A DNA stretch of 41,734 nucleotides from Mycolicibacterium hodleri (GCF_025822245.1 NZ_JACKTL010000063.1:1-41734); one strand, 5' to 3'. Numbered from the stretch's first letter, positions 33,601 through 40,572 are shown. Made by a program: numbers and translations. The notes: generated by a model from the sequence alone, not told the origin.

Positions 33601-35326
33601 GGACGTCGCCGCACAGGTAGTCGCGGGCGGTGTGCACCCGGCCGGTGGCCGGATCGCGGTAGGCCAGGTCGCCGAGGGCGGCGAACGCGGCCTCGGCTGT
33701 CGGCAGTCCCAGGAGTTCGGCAATCCGGGCCAGGTCCAAGCCGCGGCCCTCACCGAGGGAGACGGCCATGGCCTCCCCGGCACTGTCGGCCCGGGTCACC
33801 GGAACAGGTCGCCGGTTGACTCGCCGCTGCAGGATGGCCGCCGGCGCGGCGTCCCCGGTCTCCTGATCGAAGCGCTCCAGCGCGAACACCAAAGCGGAGT
33901 CCGGGTCGCCCCGGAACCCCGACATGGGCGGCACGCGCCAGCTCAGCTTGGGCAGGCCGGTGTCGGGGTCGGTCTTGCCCTCGACCAGTGTGCCGCGGTT
34001 GAGCGCGCCGAAGCGCTCGACGTAGGACAGGTAGGACTCACGGCAGAGGGCGCGCAGCGGGTCCAGCGCCGCGCCAGGGGTGTCCCAGTTGGCCTCTGCG
34101 GTCACTAGGTCGACCGTGGCGTCGCGCAGCGCGACCAGCGCGTGCAGTTCCTTGCTCGGCCGCGTGACGGGCTGCAGCTGGCCGTCCACGACGCGGGCCA
34201 TCGTGCCGTCGACGAGATGAAACGAGCCCTCCTTGCGTCCGTCGGCGTCGGTGAGCGTGACGTCGGTGAAGTGGTGGCCGGCCGCAGCGCTGGTCGGGTA
34301 GGGCAGCAGCAGGCGGCGCGCTGCGGCGAATGCGGCGGCGACTGCTGTGTGCGGGTTGTCGGCGTCGACGGTGACCGGGTTCTGATGAAACCCGGTCAGT
34401 CGCATCGTGCCGGCGACGAGTTCGGGATGATCTGACCAGAACCCGCTCACTCGAGCGGAGTCCGTGCGGCCGTGCCCGTCGGGGCTGCTCAGGTAAAGGT
34501 GGGGCGTTCGGGTGTCCCAACCCTGCCGCGGCTCGTCGGCGCCGCGGACCCGCAGTACCAGGACGTCGGCGACCACATCGGTGCCCTCGTTGGCGAAATA
34601 GCCGGCGGGCAGGCGGATAGCCGCCAGCAGATCAGCGTGCGAGCGCACCGAGTAGGACAGACCGCTGGCCGCATCCAAGGTGTGCCGCGAGGTCACCATG
34701 ACCACGTAGCCGCCCGGGCGCACCGCCCGCACGGCGCGCACCAGGAAGTACTCGTGCAAGGGGCCGTAGAACGCGATCGCCGAATCGGAGACATTGGCAG
34801 CCGAGAACGGAACATTGCCCACCGCGGCGTCAAAGCGGTTGCCGGACAGAGACACCTGCTGTAGCCGCTGGTCGATAATCGTTGCCTCAGGGTGTAACAC
34901 GGATGCGATGCGCGCGGCGACCGGATCCACCTCGACGCCGGTGTAGGTGATGGGCAGCGCAGTAGGGGCGTGGCTCAGGAAGCGGCCGTTGCCGCACCCG
35001 AGGTCCAGGACGTCGCCGCCGCGGAAGCCCGCGTGCTGCAGCAGCGCGTAGATGTGGCCGATCAGCGCCGGCGGGGTGTAGAACGACGTATCCACGACGC
35101 GCGCGGCAGCTTTCATCGCCGCCGGATCCGCATCGTCGAGTTCGTCGGCCAACGCCGCCCACGAGTTGGCGGGCTGGGGGTCGAACAGCGGGGCTGCTGC
35201 GCCCCAGCCGGGGAACTGCTCCAGCTGGGCGCGTTGTTCAGCGGCGGGGGTGGCGCCGTGGCGCAGAGTCTTCAAGACGTGCACGGCGTGGACTGCGGCG
35301 CGGGCGGCGGAGAGAGTGGGAGCCAT
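30635..35326 (-). CDS. DarB-like fused DNA methyltransferase-SNF2/DEAD helicase
   Basis: The 1563-residue protein joins an N6-adenine-methyltransferase-like domain (motif I DLGCGNG at 108-114; motif IV as NVPF at 171-174 instead of NPPF/Y) to a superfamily 2 helicase (GLGKT near 793-797, LAVDEADRF near 948, QRNGRGVR near 1282) and a C-terminal helical region. Fusions of this type and size include DarB of phage P1, which protects incoming DNA from restriction, and related plasmid proteins often annotated as helicase or strawberry-notch-like. A protective role during transfer fits a plasmid but is inference. The ATG at 35326 has GAAAGG upstream and a leader of the conserved hairpin type. Confidence 0.85.
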   Translation of the reverse strand: MAPTLSAARAAVHAVHVLKTLRHGATPAAEQRAQLEQFPGWGAAAPLFDPQPANSWAALADELDDADPAAMKAAARVVDTSFYTPPALIGHIYALLQHAGFRGGDVLDLGCGNGRFLSHAPTALPITYTGVEVDPVAARIASVLHPEATIIDQRLQQVSLSGNRFDAAVGNVPFSAANVSDSAIAFYGPLHEYFLVRAVRAVRPGGYVVMVTSRHTLDAASGLSYSVRSHADLLAAIRLPAGYFANEGTDVVADVLVLRVRGADEPRQGWDTRTPHLYLSSPDGHGRTDSARVSGFWSDHPELVAGTMRLTGFHQNPVTVDADNPHTAVAAAFAAARRLLLPYPTSAAAGHHFTDVTLTDADGRKEGSFHLVDGTMARVVDGQLQPVTRPSKELHALVALRDATVDLVTAEANWDTPGAALDPLRALCRESYLSYVERFGALNRGTLVEGKTDPDTGLPKLSWRVPPMSGFRGDPDSALVFALERFDQETGDAAPAAILQRRVNRRPVPVTRADSAGEAMAVSLGEGRGLDLARIAELLGLPTAEAAFAALGDLAYRDPATGRVHTARDYLCGDVRTKLQDALAAAATDASYERNVSALQQVQPRWLGRDEVRIELGSPWVAAGDIEDFCREVFGASWVRVHHIAPLAAWEVEGNAHNISPDAKITYTTTRKSAFDLLQAGLNSSSPTVYDEVYDPAARTTRRVRNADETEAAQAALTAIEQRFSLWVWESPQREQRLLDRYNQAMNSHVLRRDDGSYLTFPALADDLQLWSWQRDFVDRALSIPAAFAAHSVGLGKTRTAIALCMTLRQFGIANRPLYIVPNHLIEQAQREALQTAPAGKILVVTREDLTRYGRRLFAARCATGDWDMVIMTHETFASMPVPAEVEREWLDDQLAELEDYKRSQGNNGKRIAAAVRSLEGRIERLRDVATDDDAITFDMLGIDYLAVDEADRFRRLPITTRAEGFSMGASKRATDLLLKLSMLRRANPSRPHASLFTGTPYTNTLAEAFVWQRFCDPDRLTDSGLGHFDAWAAQFVRYETLVEVSPDGSGFRSRRRPVVIQNVPELRTMIGAFMSMVRSSMTDLTLPTPHQHTIVVQPTDNTRAFMTTLVKRADDLRARRVQPDADNMLAICGDGRKVALDPNLVGFAEVAPKLEAVAENVAAIYHRTRDAVYPNSSEPGAFQLVLCDLGTPHPGDAQSYGRIRDGLIARGIPADRIRFIHEATSSKAREALFAACRDGRVSVLFGSTPKVGVGTNIQNRMVALHHVDPTWTARDWDQRNGRGVRTGNLHDDIDIYCYAVQGSFDAYMFQLAERKSRGFEQLYRADSEVREIEDLGGDGTLSFGELKAAAAGNSLLLRQHELQVTVRKLRLTHLTARQNVNAALHAATESERRADTLQSRAERLAELVEYRPQLATLDLSRCAEAAVSGNGHRARWSSGPLLVEIVSEHGDQHLQASFGYRSLWTLMLPAKVRRRGAEAVAAWSHQVITGWLDGAVDEAATTAARAQDARDRAAQSRAAAAGTDLSAPAELVAAEVELAEVSATIKAEILDAETGPRGEQAA

Positions 35327-35333
35327 CGGGGCA

Positions 35334-35369
35334 CCTTTCGGTTCGGTGACCAGCCCCTCAAGGCCGGCC
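35334..35369 (-). promoter_or_regulatory. conserved leader hairpin plus GAAAGG box, copy A
   Basis: On the minus strand, GGCCGGCC (35369-35362) pairs with GGGCTGGTC at 35356-35348, using two G-T pairs, around a short loop. ACCGAACCGAAAGG follows directly (35347-35334) and leads into the start codon at 35326. The outer GGCC/GGTC stem is shared with copies at 38573 and 40196. Confidence 0.6.
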
Positions 35370-35408
35370 GTTTCTCAGCGCCAGAACGTGTTCCGGCGTT
35401 CGTTGGGC

Positions 35409-35430
35409 ACTGTAGCGGCGGGCTCTGACA
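35409..35430 (-). promoter_or_regulatory. TTGTC-N12-TAnnnT promoter-like motif before the methyltransferase-helicase gene
   Basis: On the minus strand, TTGTCAGAG (35431-35423), then CCCGCCGC, then TACAGT (35414-35409). The copy at 40512 reads TTGTCAGTG-CCCACCGG-TAGAAT, so the two match closely across the spacer too. It lies 88 bases before the start codon. Confidence 0.55.
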
Positions 35431-35471
35431 ACTCGGGTCGGCCCGCGCTTGGTGCCGCGCGACACCAAACA

Positions 35472-35512
35472 TATCACTCAGGTATCCCGACCGTAATACC
35501 TGAGGGGTGATA
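35472..35512. promoter_or_regulatory. palindromic operator candidate in the divergent intergenic region
   Basis: TCAGGTAT (35478-35485) and ATACCTGA (35496-35503) are perfect 8-base arms with a 10-base spacer. The likeness extends outwards as TATCAC/GTGATA with a 3-base insertion on the right. A -10-like TAGGCT overlaps the right end (35511-35516). A second smaller repeat, TTGGTG/CACCAA (35449-35468), lies beside it. A regulator such as the small DNA-binding protein at 35630 could bind here. Confidence 0.55.
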
Positions 35513-35564
35513 GGCTGCGAGGCAAATGCAGACGCACCGCCGAACAACCCAGGGGGGACCGCAG

Positions 35565-35624
35565 ATGAGCGCCACGCCACAGGAGCCGAGTGGCCATCTG
35601 GGATGTGTGGCGGTGGCAGCGTGA
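35565..35624 (+). CDS. possible 19-residue leader peptide
   Basis: ATG 35565 follows GGGGGACC and encodes MSATPQEPSGHLGCVAVAA, stopping with TGA at 35622-35624. The stop overlaps GTG 35621, an in-frame start of the next gene, in a GTGA arrangement typical of translational coupling. It is too short for composition to be decisive. Confidence 0.35.
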   Translation: MSATPQEPSGHLGCVAVAA

Positions 35625-35629
35625 GCGCC

Positions 35630-35920
35630 ATGGACTACGACGGTGGTTTCGCCGAGGGGCGTCGCGAGGAGCGCCGCCGCTACATAGAGCGCCGCGCGGC
35701 CCGCACCGCGGTTCCGGGTCGCGCGAAGAACGTCAAGAAGCCGTGGAGCGTCGACGAAGCCAAGACCGCTCTCAACCTGAACCTGACCGTGCCGGAAGCG
35801 GCCTTGAAGGTCGGCCGTACCGCCAGCGCAGTGGAATCGCTGCGACTGCGATGGCGCCAGGGCCGCCTGCCGGACGTCTTGGCCATGCACATCCCTCCGC
35901 CGCGCAAAGACCAGCGCTGA
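35630..35920 (+). CDS. small Myb/SANT-like DNA-binding protein
   Basis: The 96-residue basic protein begins MDYDGGFAEGRREERRRY; GTG 35621 would add three residues and couple it to the leader peptide. A helix-turn-helix of the Myb/SANT-like kind is suggested by KPWSVDEAKTALNLNLTVPEAALKVGRTASAVESLRLRWRQ (residues about 37-77). Small proteins of this sort accompany replication or transfer genes on actinobacterial plasmids. It may bind the palindrome just upstream. It stands 17 bases before the next gene. Confidence 0.7.
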   Translation: MDYDGGFAEGRREERRRYIERRAARTAVPGRAKNVKKPWSVDEAKTALNLNLTVPEAALKVGRTASAVESLRLRWRQGRLPDVLAMHIPPPRKDQR

Positions 35921-35937
35921 ACAGAACGGGGAACCCC

Positions 35938-37749
35938 ATGATCTACCGACTGACCGTTGGCGGCCGCACGTACCGCATCGACGCCGACGACGAGACCAGC
36001 GACATTCTGCAGTGGTACATCGAGACCAAGGGCACGCCCGAGGACCTCGCAGGCCTGTCCCGCCAGCAGGTGGTGGCCCGGCTGGGCCGCAGCGCCCTTC
36101 CGACCGACTTCCCTGCCTCCGACATGACGATCGGAGACAAGAGCCGCGAAAACGGTTTCTGGAGAGGATGGTTCGAATCCACTGTCCGCGACTATGAAGA
36201 GCGAGTCCTCGACACCGCCGTCGAGGCCGAGAGTGCCGGCGAGGATCAGGCCGCCACCAGCGACGACGGCACGTCCCCCTGGACACCCAAGACCCGGCAG
36301 TGGACCGACACCCCGATCGTCGCCGACGGCCGCGTCGCCATCGTCACCAGCAGAGGCATCGTCAAGCCCTCCGGCGTGGTCGTGGCCGGCCCCATGCCCG
36401 GCGCGGATGCGCTGCACAAGTTCCTCGTGTGGAACTGGGGCCCCAGCCCGAAAGAACAGCCGCAGGTGTGGTTCACCTACGAGGCGCTCGTGTCGCTCGG
36501 GGTCCCCATGGACAACCTGCCCGACGATCTCGCCGGCATGGTCGCCACCACATTCAACTGCGAGGTCACCTACAGCCAATCTGGTTGGTTCGGATGCCGT
36601 TTCGAGGACCACGACGGCACGAAACGCAAAGCGCAGATCGTCCTCATGCCGCTGCTGTACCTCGACCCTGCCCCACAGCAACCCGGAGACATGGGAGTGG
36701 CAGGCAAGGAGAACACACCCACCGAACTGCCCGAAGACGAAACCGAGGCAGTCAGAATCCTCGCCGACAGGATCGCCTGGCTCGCCGGCGTGGGCGACGC
36801 CGGCCTCGTGCCTGCAGCGCGGTGGGCCAACGTCGGGGCGCAGCTGCTAGAGCGCAAGCGGGCTTCCGGACGCACGAAACCCATCGAAGCCTGCCCGCTG
36901 CCCACCGACGTGGCCGTCGAGGCCGGCGCCGACCTGGAACCCACGCTCCCGGTGAAGTGGGACCACCGCCCGCACCGCGCCCGAGAAAACGCCGTAGATG
37001 TCCAGGTAGACCAGCGCGCGGCCTACCTCGCCTCCGCAGGCCAAGTCGAACTCGGCTACGGAAAGCCCAAAGAGCTGCACCAGATCAAGGTCGACGTCTT
37101 CCACGAACAACGCCCCCCATTCGGTCTGTGGCGGCTACACCTTCCCCCGGCCGAGCAGATGGACGGTCTGACCACGAAACTGCCGCTGCCGCATCCGGGC
37201 ATGCACTGGAAAGAGCCCACCACCATCTGGGTCACCACCCGCAGCATCCAGCACCTCACGGCCCCCGTGGACGCTGGCGGCGCGGGGCTGGCCGTCGAAG
37301 AACTCGACATCGACACCGCCTGGGTCTGGCCGGAGCAGTCCCGGCTACTCCGCGGATGGGCCGATGCCCTCCGCGGCAAGCTCCAGGAGGCCCGCGACGC
37401 CGAACGGCTGGACTACCAGCAGATGATCAAAGCCATCTACACCACCTACCTGGGCCGCATGGGCAGCGGCAAATGGCCCCCCTTTCAGAGTCAGCACCAG
37501 CAACCCGCCTGGTACGCCGCAATCCGCGCGGACACCCGCTTCCGCGCCATGCGCTACGCCGCCGGCATCGCGGCCCAACACGGGCTCTACCCGATCGCCG
37601 CCGAACTCGATGCATGGATCTACCGACTACCGCCAAGCGCCGATCCGCAGATCCTCGACGAAAACTCCACTGCCAACGGTAAATACCGCATCAAATGGAC
37701 CAGCGCCGACAAGCCATCAGACGCGGAGGACCAAGGCGGGAACCAGTGA
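35938..37749 (+). CDS. large replication-type hypothetical, possibly Tap-like
   Basis: The 603-residue protein has no clear signal or membrane segment. The part from about residue 350 has VDVQVDQRAAYLASAGQV (D358, Y363), which recalls motif A (D-x3-[LA]-Y) of family B polymerases and the telomere-associated protein Tap of Streptomyces linear replicons. About 200 residues later, AAELDAWIYR (D558) could be a degenerate motif C. Its stop overlaps the GTG of the next gene, a Tap-Tpg-like order and coupling. The likeness is by eye and weak. Alternatively, it is an unrelated plasmid protein. ATG 35938 is used; only a weak GGGG lies before it. Confidence 0.75.
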   Translation: MIYRLTVGGRTYRIDADDETSDILQWYIETKGTPEDLAGLSRQQVVARLGRSALPTDFPASDMTIGDKSRENGFWRGWFESTVRDYEERVLDTAVEAESAGEDQAATSDDGTSPWTPKTRQWTDTPIVADGRVAIVTSRGIVKPSGVVVAGPMPGADALHKFLVWNWGPSPKEQPQVWFTYEALVSLGVPMDNLPDDLAGMVATTFNCEVTYSQSGWFGCRFEDHDGTKRKAQIVLMPLLYLDPAPQQPGDMGVAGKENTPTELPEDETEAVRILADRIAWLAGVGDAGLVPAARWANVGAQLLERKRASGRTKPIEACPLPTDVAVEAGADLEPTLPVKWDHRPHRARENAVDVQVDQRAAYLASAGQVELGYGKPKELHQIKVDVFHEQRPPFGLWRLHLPPAEQMDGLTTKLPLPHPGMHWKEPTTIWVTTRSIQHLTAPVDAGGAGLAVEELDIDTAWVWPEQSRLLRGWADALRGKLQEARDAERLDYQQMIKAIYTTYLGRMGSGKWPPFQSQHQQPAWYAAIRADTRFRAMRYAAGIAAQHGLYPIAAELDAWIYRLPPSADPQILDENSTANGKYRIKWTSADKPSDAEDQGGNQ

Positions 37750-38504
37750 AGAAAGGCCGCTTCGCCAGCTCGTCGCCGACGCCGCCATCCACGCCGCCGT
37801 CCTCTGCGGCCAGCCCGACCACACCGCCGCCGAGCGGCGGCTCAGGGCCCCAGCCGTCGACCGGTAAGGGGTTCGGCGCCGCACTGCGAGCGCTCGTTGA
37901 ACGCAAGTTTCGCGAGCTGAGCAAAACCCAGCGCTGGCAGGGCGTCTCAGAAGCCAAGCGCCGGGCTGAAGCGCGCCGCCGCGGCACCGACGAGATGAGC
38001 AAGCGCCTGCAACGCGAGACCGGAAAGCGGCCAGCGTCGAGCACAGTGACCCGCAACGCGTCGAAGGGCAAGACCCCGAAGGGGGCAGACCAACAGCGCC
38101 TCGACCGCCAAGCCGCCATCGACCGCGCCGGCGGCCTCAAGCAGTTCGCGTCCAAGGCCAAGATCAGCTCCCACCAGGCCCGCCGTTGGCGGGACTCGGG
38201 CGGTCCCATCCACACCTCGGAAACCATCGTCGTCGATTTCGACGTCACCGGGGATCTGCAGCACGGCCAGCACAGCCTGGATGAGCCAGAAACCCTCGAC
38301 GTCGGTAAACACCTGACAGGCAATGTGACGCTAGATGGTGTCGACGCCGACGACTTCATCGAGGCCTACGCCGCAGGCGACATCGAGGCACAGAAGGAAA
38401 TTCTCGGCGTACAGATCGCTCAGACGATCCTGATCGGCTGGGACGGCAACATCACTCGCACCTACACGGTACGGACGATCATTAGCTTGAACATCCGCGA
38501 CTGA
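37746..38504 (+). CDS. hypothetical protein with HTH, possibly Tpg-like terminal protein
   Basis: The 252-residue protein has a Ser/Pro-rich start, a basic helical stretch, an HTH-like unit near 127-152 (GGLKQFASKAKISSHQARRW) and then a beta-rich domain with one long helix (ADDFIEAYAAGDIEAQKEILG) and a closing strand (TVRTIISLNIRD). This order resembles Tpg, the protein covalently attached to Streptomyces telomeres, though Tpg is shorter (about 185). GTG 37746 overlaps the stop of the preceding gene (GTGA). If correct, the replicon would be linear or descended from a linear one. This is a weak, pattern-based call. Confidence 0.72.
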   Translation: MKKGRFASSSPTPPSTPPSSAASPTTPPPSGGSGPQPSTGKGFGAALRALVERKFRELSKTQRWQGVSEAKRRAEARRRGTDEMSKRLQRETGKRPASSTVTRNASKGKTPKGADQQRLDRQAAIDRAGGLKQFASKAKISSHQARRWRDSGGPIHTSETIVVDFDVTGDLQHGQHSLDEPETLDVGKHLTGNVTLDGVDADDFIEAYAAGDIEAQKEILGVQIAQTILIGWDGNITRTYTVRTIISLNIRD

Positions 38505-38524
38505 CGAGCAGAGCGCAATGATCC

Positions 38525-38546
38525 TGTCGGTGCTCCCGACTAGAGT
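38525..38546 (+). promoter_or_regulatory. TTGTC-N12-TAnnnT promoter-like motif, 38619 gene
   Basis: TGTCGGTG (38525-38532), N8, TAGAGT (38541-38546); 78 bases before the start codon. The base before TGTC is C here rather than T. Confidence 0.5.
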
Positions 38547-38572
38547 CAACGCCATCACCAGTTCCACCATCC

Positions 38573-38609
38573 GGCCAGACATGCGTGTCAGGTCGCCAAC
38601 CGAAAGAGG
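38573..38609 (+). promoter_or_regulatory. conserved leader hairpin plus GAAAG box, copy B
   Basis: GGCCAGACA (38573-38581) pairs with TGTCAGGTC (38586-38594) around a TGCG loop, with one A-A mismatch between outer and inner stems and one G-T pair. GCCAACCGAAAGAGG (38595-38609) follows and supplies the ribosome binding site. Confidence 0.6.
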
Positions 38610-38618
38610 ATGTCGCTC

Positions 38619-38831
38619 ATGGCCACAACACACACCGAACCCACCCGGACCACCGTCACCGGCAATGCCCGCGCCTTGGCGTCGACGCCGATCCAACCGG
38701 AGCCGTACGGCGCGATCTGGGTCGACTTCGGCGACGGCGGATCGGCACGCTGGGCGGGGCTGAGCATGGAGACCATCGACCAGGTGTGCGCACACCTGGA
38801 TGCCGTCAAGAAGCCCGACACCCTGACCTGA
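38619..38831 (+). CDS. small hypothetical protein
   Basis: The 70-residue product begins MATTHTEPTRTTVTGNARAL and contains a short beta-like stretch (AIWVDFGDGGSARWAGLSM) and a helix (ETIDQVCAHLDAVKK). No family was recognised. ATG 38619 is preferred over ATG 38610 because GAGG is 9 bases upstream and the GAAAG box of the leader points to it. It is one of a series of small genes with the same leader. Confidence 0.7.
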   Translation: MATTHTEPTRTTVTGNARALASTPIQPEPYGAIWVDFGDGGSARWAGLSMETIDQVCAHLDAVKKPDTLT

Positions 38832-38912
38832 GGACGCCCGACCGCACAGTGTCGACGCCCAGTACAGTGAGCCACGAAGAATCCGCCGCCAAGGCGCGCC
38901 ACAACAGCAACC

Positions 38913-38950
38913 GGCCGGGTATGCGTACCCAGTCCCACGACCCCGATGGG
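38913..38950 (+). promoter_or_regulatory. related leader hairpin, copy C
   Basis: GGGTA (38917-38921) and TACCC (38926-38930) pair around a TGCG loop, the same loop as copy B. An outer GGC/GTC (38913-38915 with 38932-38934) can add three pairs. ACGACCCCGATGGG follows before ATG 38960. TGTC-N9-TACAGT at 38850-38868 resembles the promoter motif but with shorter spacing. Confidence 0.4.
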
Positions 38951-38959
38951 AACCACCAC

Positions 38960-39337
38960 ATGCAGCTCACAGAGGACGAGATCGCGATCCGCGTCGGCCT
39001 ACCCGGGCCCGTCATCGCCGAACTCCTCCAGCCCGCCAACAGCACCGCCTCCACACGCTGCTTCGCCGACAGCGACGTTCTGCGCGCCCAGGTCGCCGCG
39101 CTCATGCTGGCCTACGGAGTGCGCTGGCAATGGGTCCAGACCGCCATGCGCGAGTCACCGACCCACCCCGACGCCCTGCACGCCGCGCTGGACTACTGGA
39201 CCCGCGTCGCGCCCACCCCCATGAGTCCACGGCACTGGCCGTTCGCCGCCACCGCGCTGGCGACCGCACTGATGGTCCTGGCCCTGCTGACCGGCATCAT
39301 CCTCGGCCTGCACCTGAGCCCGCAAGGATTGCTATGA
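38960..39337 (+). CDS. small hypothetical protein with C-terminal membrane helix
   Basis: The 125-residue product (MQLTEDEIAIRVGLPG...) has an N-terminal helical domain of about 85 residues that could contain an HTH, and ends with one hydrophobic helix (FAATALATALMVLALLTGII). ATG 38960 is chosen since GATGGGAA lies 8-10 bases upstream and the leader hairpin would otherwise be inside the gene; ATG 38920 and GTG 38849 are in-frame alternatives. The function is unknown. A tail-anchored membrane protein with a soluble domain in the cytosol is likely. Confidence 0.6.
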   Translation: MQLTEDEIAIRVGLPGPVIAELLQPANSTASTRCFADSDVLRAQVAALMLAYGVRWQWVQTAMRESPTHPDALHAALDYWTRVAPTPMSPRHWPFAATALATALMVLALLTGIILGLHLSPQGLL

Positions 39338-39409
39338 CCATCAACAGACACCCCGCCCGCACGCGGGGACATGCCATCGACGCAGCTAGCCGCCACCCCC
39401 GAAGCGCAA

Positions 39410-39447
39410 CCCGGCCTTGCCGGGACGACCCACCCATACCGAAGGAG
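39410..39447 (+). promoter_or_regulatory. related leader hairpin, copy D
   Basis: CCCGGC (39410-39415) and GCCGGG (39419-39424) form a perfect 6-bp hairpin with a CTT loop. ACGACCC and then ACCGAAGGAG follow up to 39447, 9 bases before ATG 39456. The outer GGCC stem is not present in this copy. Confidence 0.4.
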
Positions 39448-39455
39448 CCTCAATC

Positions 39456-40091
39456 ATGACCGACAGCCGCGTGTACACGCCGGCCCAGCCCTGGTACCCA
39501 CCGGCGACGCCCGTGGAGTTCCCAGAGGGCCGCCTCACCCCAGCCTGGGTGGGCAAGGTCGCCAAATCCAAACACGGCGACATCGTGATCCGCTCCCACC
39601 TCGTGCCTCGGCACCCCCAGGACAAGCGCTACATGGGCGCCTTCCGAACCTTCTGGCGCGCACTGGCATTCGCTGACCGCAAAGGTGTCTACGCAATGCT
39701 GGAACGGTGGCTGGCCGACGCCGATGCCGAACTGGCCGGAACCGGACTCACCGACGAAGAAACCGGTTTCCTGCGCCGCTTCCGCGGGGACGTCGACGGC
39801 GCACTCAACCGGCTCCGGCGCGCCGACGACGAACCCATGGCGTGGGCCGGCGCGGAGTTCTCCAAGTACGCCCCCGAGGAACGCGTCATGCTCGAAGCAC
39901 TCATAGGGGCCATCACCCTGCACCGCGCCGGAGACCTGTCCGACGACGAGCTGTACAGCATCCTGGGCAGCCTCGACGTCGACCCCGCCGACCGCGACAC
40001 CGGCATCACGAAGGCGGCCCTGGCCAAGATCCGCACCGCGGCGCAGACCGGCGAAGCCCTCGAACTGGAGTCCACCTACCGCCGTTCCTGA
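39456..40091 (+). CDS. hypothetical protein
   Basis: The 211-residue soluble protein has GAAGGAG before ATG 39456. The N-terminal 60 residues contain beta-like strands (GDIVIRSHLVPRH); the rest is helical and acidic (EERVMLEALIGAITLHRAGDLSDDELYSILGSL). No family was recognised. Confidence 0.75.
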   Translation: MTDSRVYTPAQPWYPPATPVEFPEGRLTPAWVGKVAKSKHGDIVIRSHLVPRHPQDKRYMGAFRTFWRALAFADRKGVYAMLERWLADADAELAGTGLTDEETGFLRRFRGDVDGALNRLRRADDEPMAWAGAEFSKYAPEERVMLEALIGAITLHRAGDLSDDELYSILGSLDVDPADRDTGITKAALAKIRTAAQTGEALELESTYRRS

Positions 40092-40133
40092 CGGCTCCCC
40101 ACCCTCATCGCGGCCGGCTGCACCCACCGGACG

Positions 40134-40155
40134 TGTCAGTGGTCGTTGATAGCGT
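40134..40155 (+). promoter_or_regulatory. TTGTC-N12-TAnnnT promoter-like motif, 40239 gene
   Basis: TGTCAGTG (40134-40141), N8, TAGCGT (40150-40155); 89 bases before the start codon. The base before TGTC is G. GTAACGCC follows a few bases later, as GTAACGC does after the copy at 40513. Confidence 0.5.
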
Positions 40156-40195
40156 TGTCGTGTAACGCCGGATGCAACCGTCCGACAACACAAAC

Positions 40196-40230
40196 GGCCA
40201 ACCCCGCGGGGTCGGTCACCAACGAAAGGG
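40196..40230 (+). promoter_or_regulatory. conserved leader hairpin plus GAAAGGG box, copy E
   Basis: GGCC (40196-40199) pairs with GGTC (40214-40217); inside, ACCC (40201-40204) pairs with GGGT (40209-40212) around CGCG, with an A/C mismatch between the two stems. ACCAACGAAAGGG (40218-40230) follows, 9 bases before ATG 40239. Confidence 0.62.
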
Positions 40231-40238
40231 CCACCTCA

Positions 40239-40499
40239 ATGTCTGACACGAGCACCCACTACGACACCGACGACTGCCTGGACGGCCCCGAACGGTGCAG
40301 CGGGGACGTATTCCCTCGGCCGGCGCTGTCGGGAAGCGGCGAGCACTACACCCGTTGCGACCACCACTGGGAGGTCTACTACGAGCGCACCGCACCGAAG
40401 ATGGACGCGATCCGCGCTCGTTACCCCGAGATGGCGCCGCCGGACTTCGACCCCCTCGCGGCAGGTGAGAGGTGGTCGGAGGACGACCCGTGGCCGTGA
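40239..40499 (+). CDS. small acidic hypothetical protein
   Basis: The 86-residue protein (MSDTSTHYDTDDCLDGPERC...) is acidic, with three cysteines and several histidines (CLDGPERCSGD, YTRCDHHWEVYYE), so a metal site is possible. No family was recognised. GAAAGGG of the conserved leader is the ribosome binding site for ATG 40239. Confidence 0.72.
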   Translation: MSDTSTHYDTDDCLDGPERCSGDVFPRPALSGSGEHYTRCDHHWEVYYERTAPKMDAIRARYPEMAPPDFDPLAAGERWSEDDPWP

Positions 40500-40512
40500 C
40501 GCCGGGGCACCT

Positions 40513-40534
40513 TGTCAGTGCCCACCGGTAGAAT
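40513..40534 (+). promoter_or_regulatory. TTGTC-N12-TAnnnT promoter-like motif, 40620 gene
   Basis: TTGTCAGTG (40512-40520), N8, TAGAAT (40529-40534); 91 bases before the start codon at 40620. Confidence 0.55.
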
Positions 40535-40572
40535 CAGATGTAACGCGAATCGCGCCGCGCGATAACCCAATC

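Noticed and set aside
38850..38868. Seventh copy of the TTGTC-N12-TAnnnT motif (TGTCGACGCCCAGTACAGT)
   Set aside because: The spacing is three bases shorter than in the other copies, so it was not counted.
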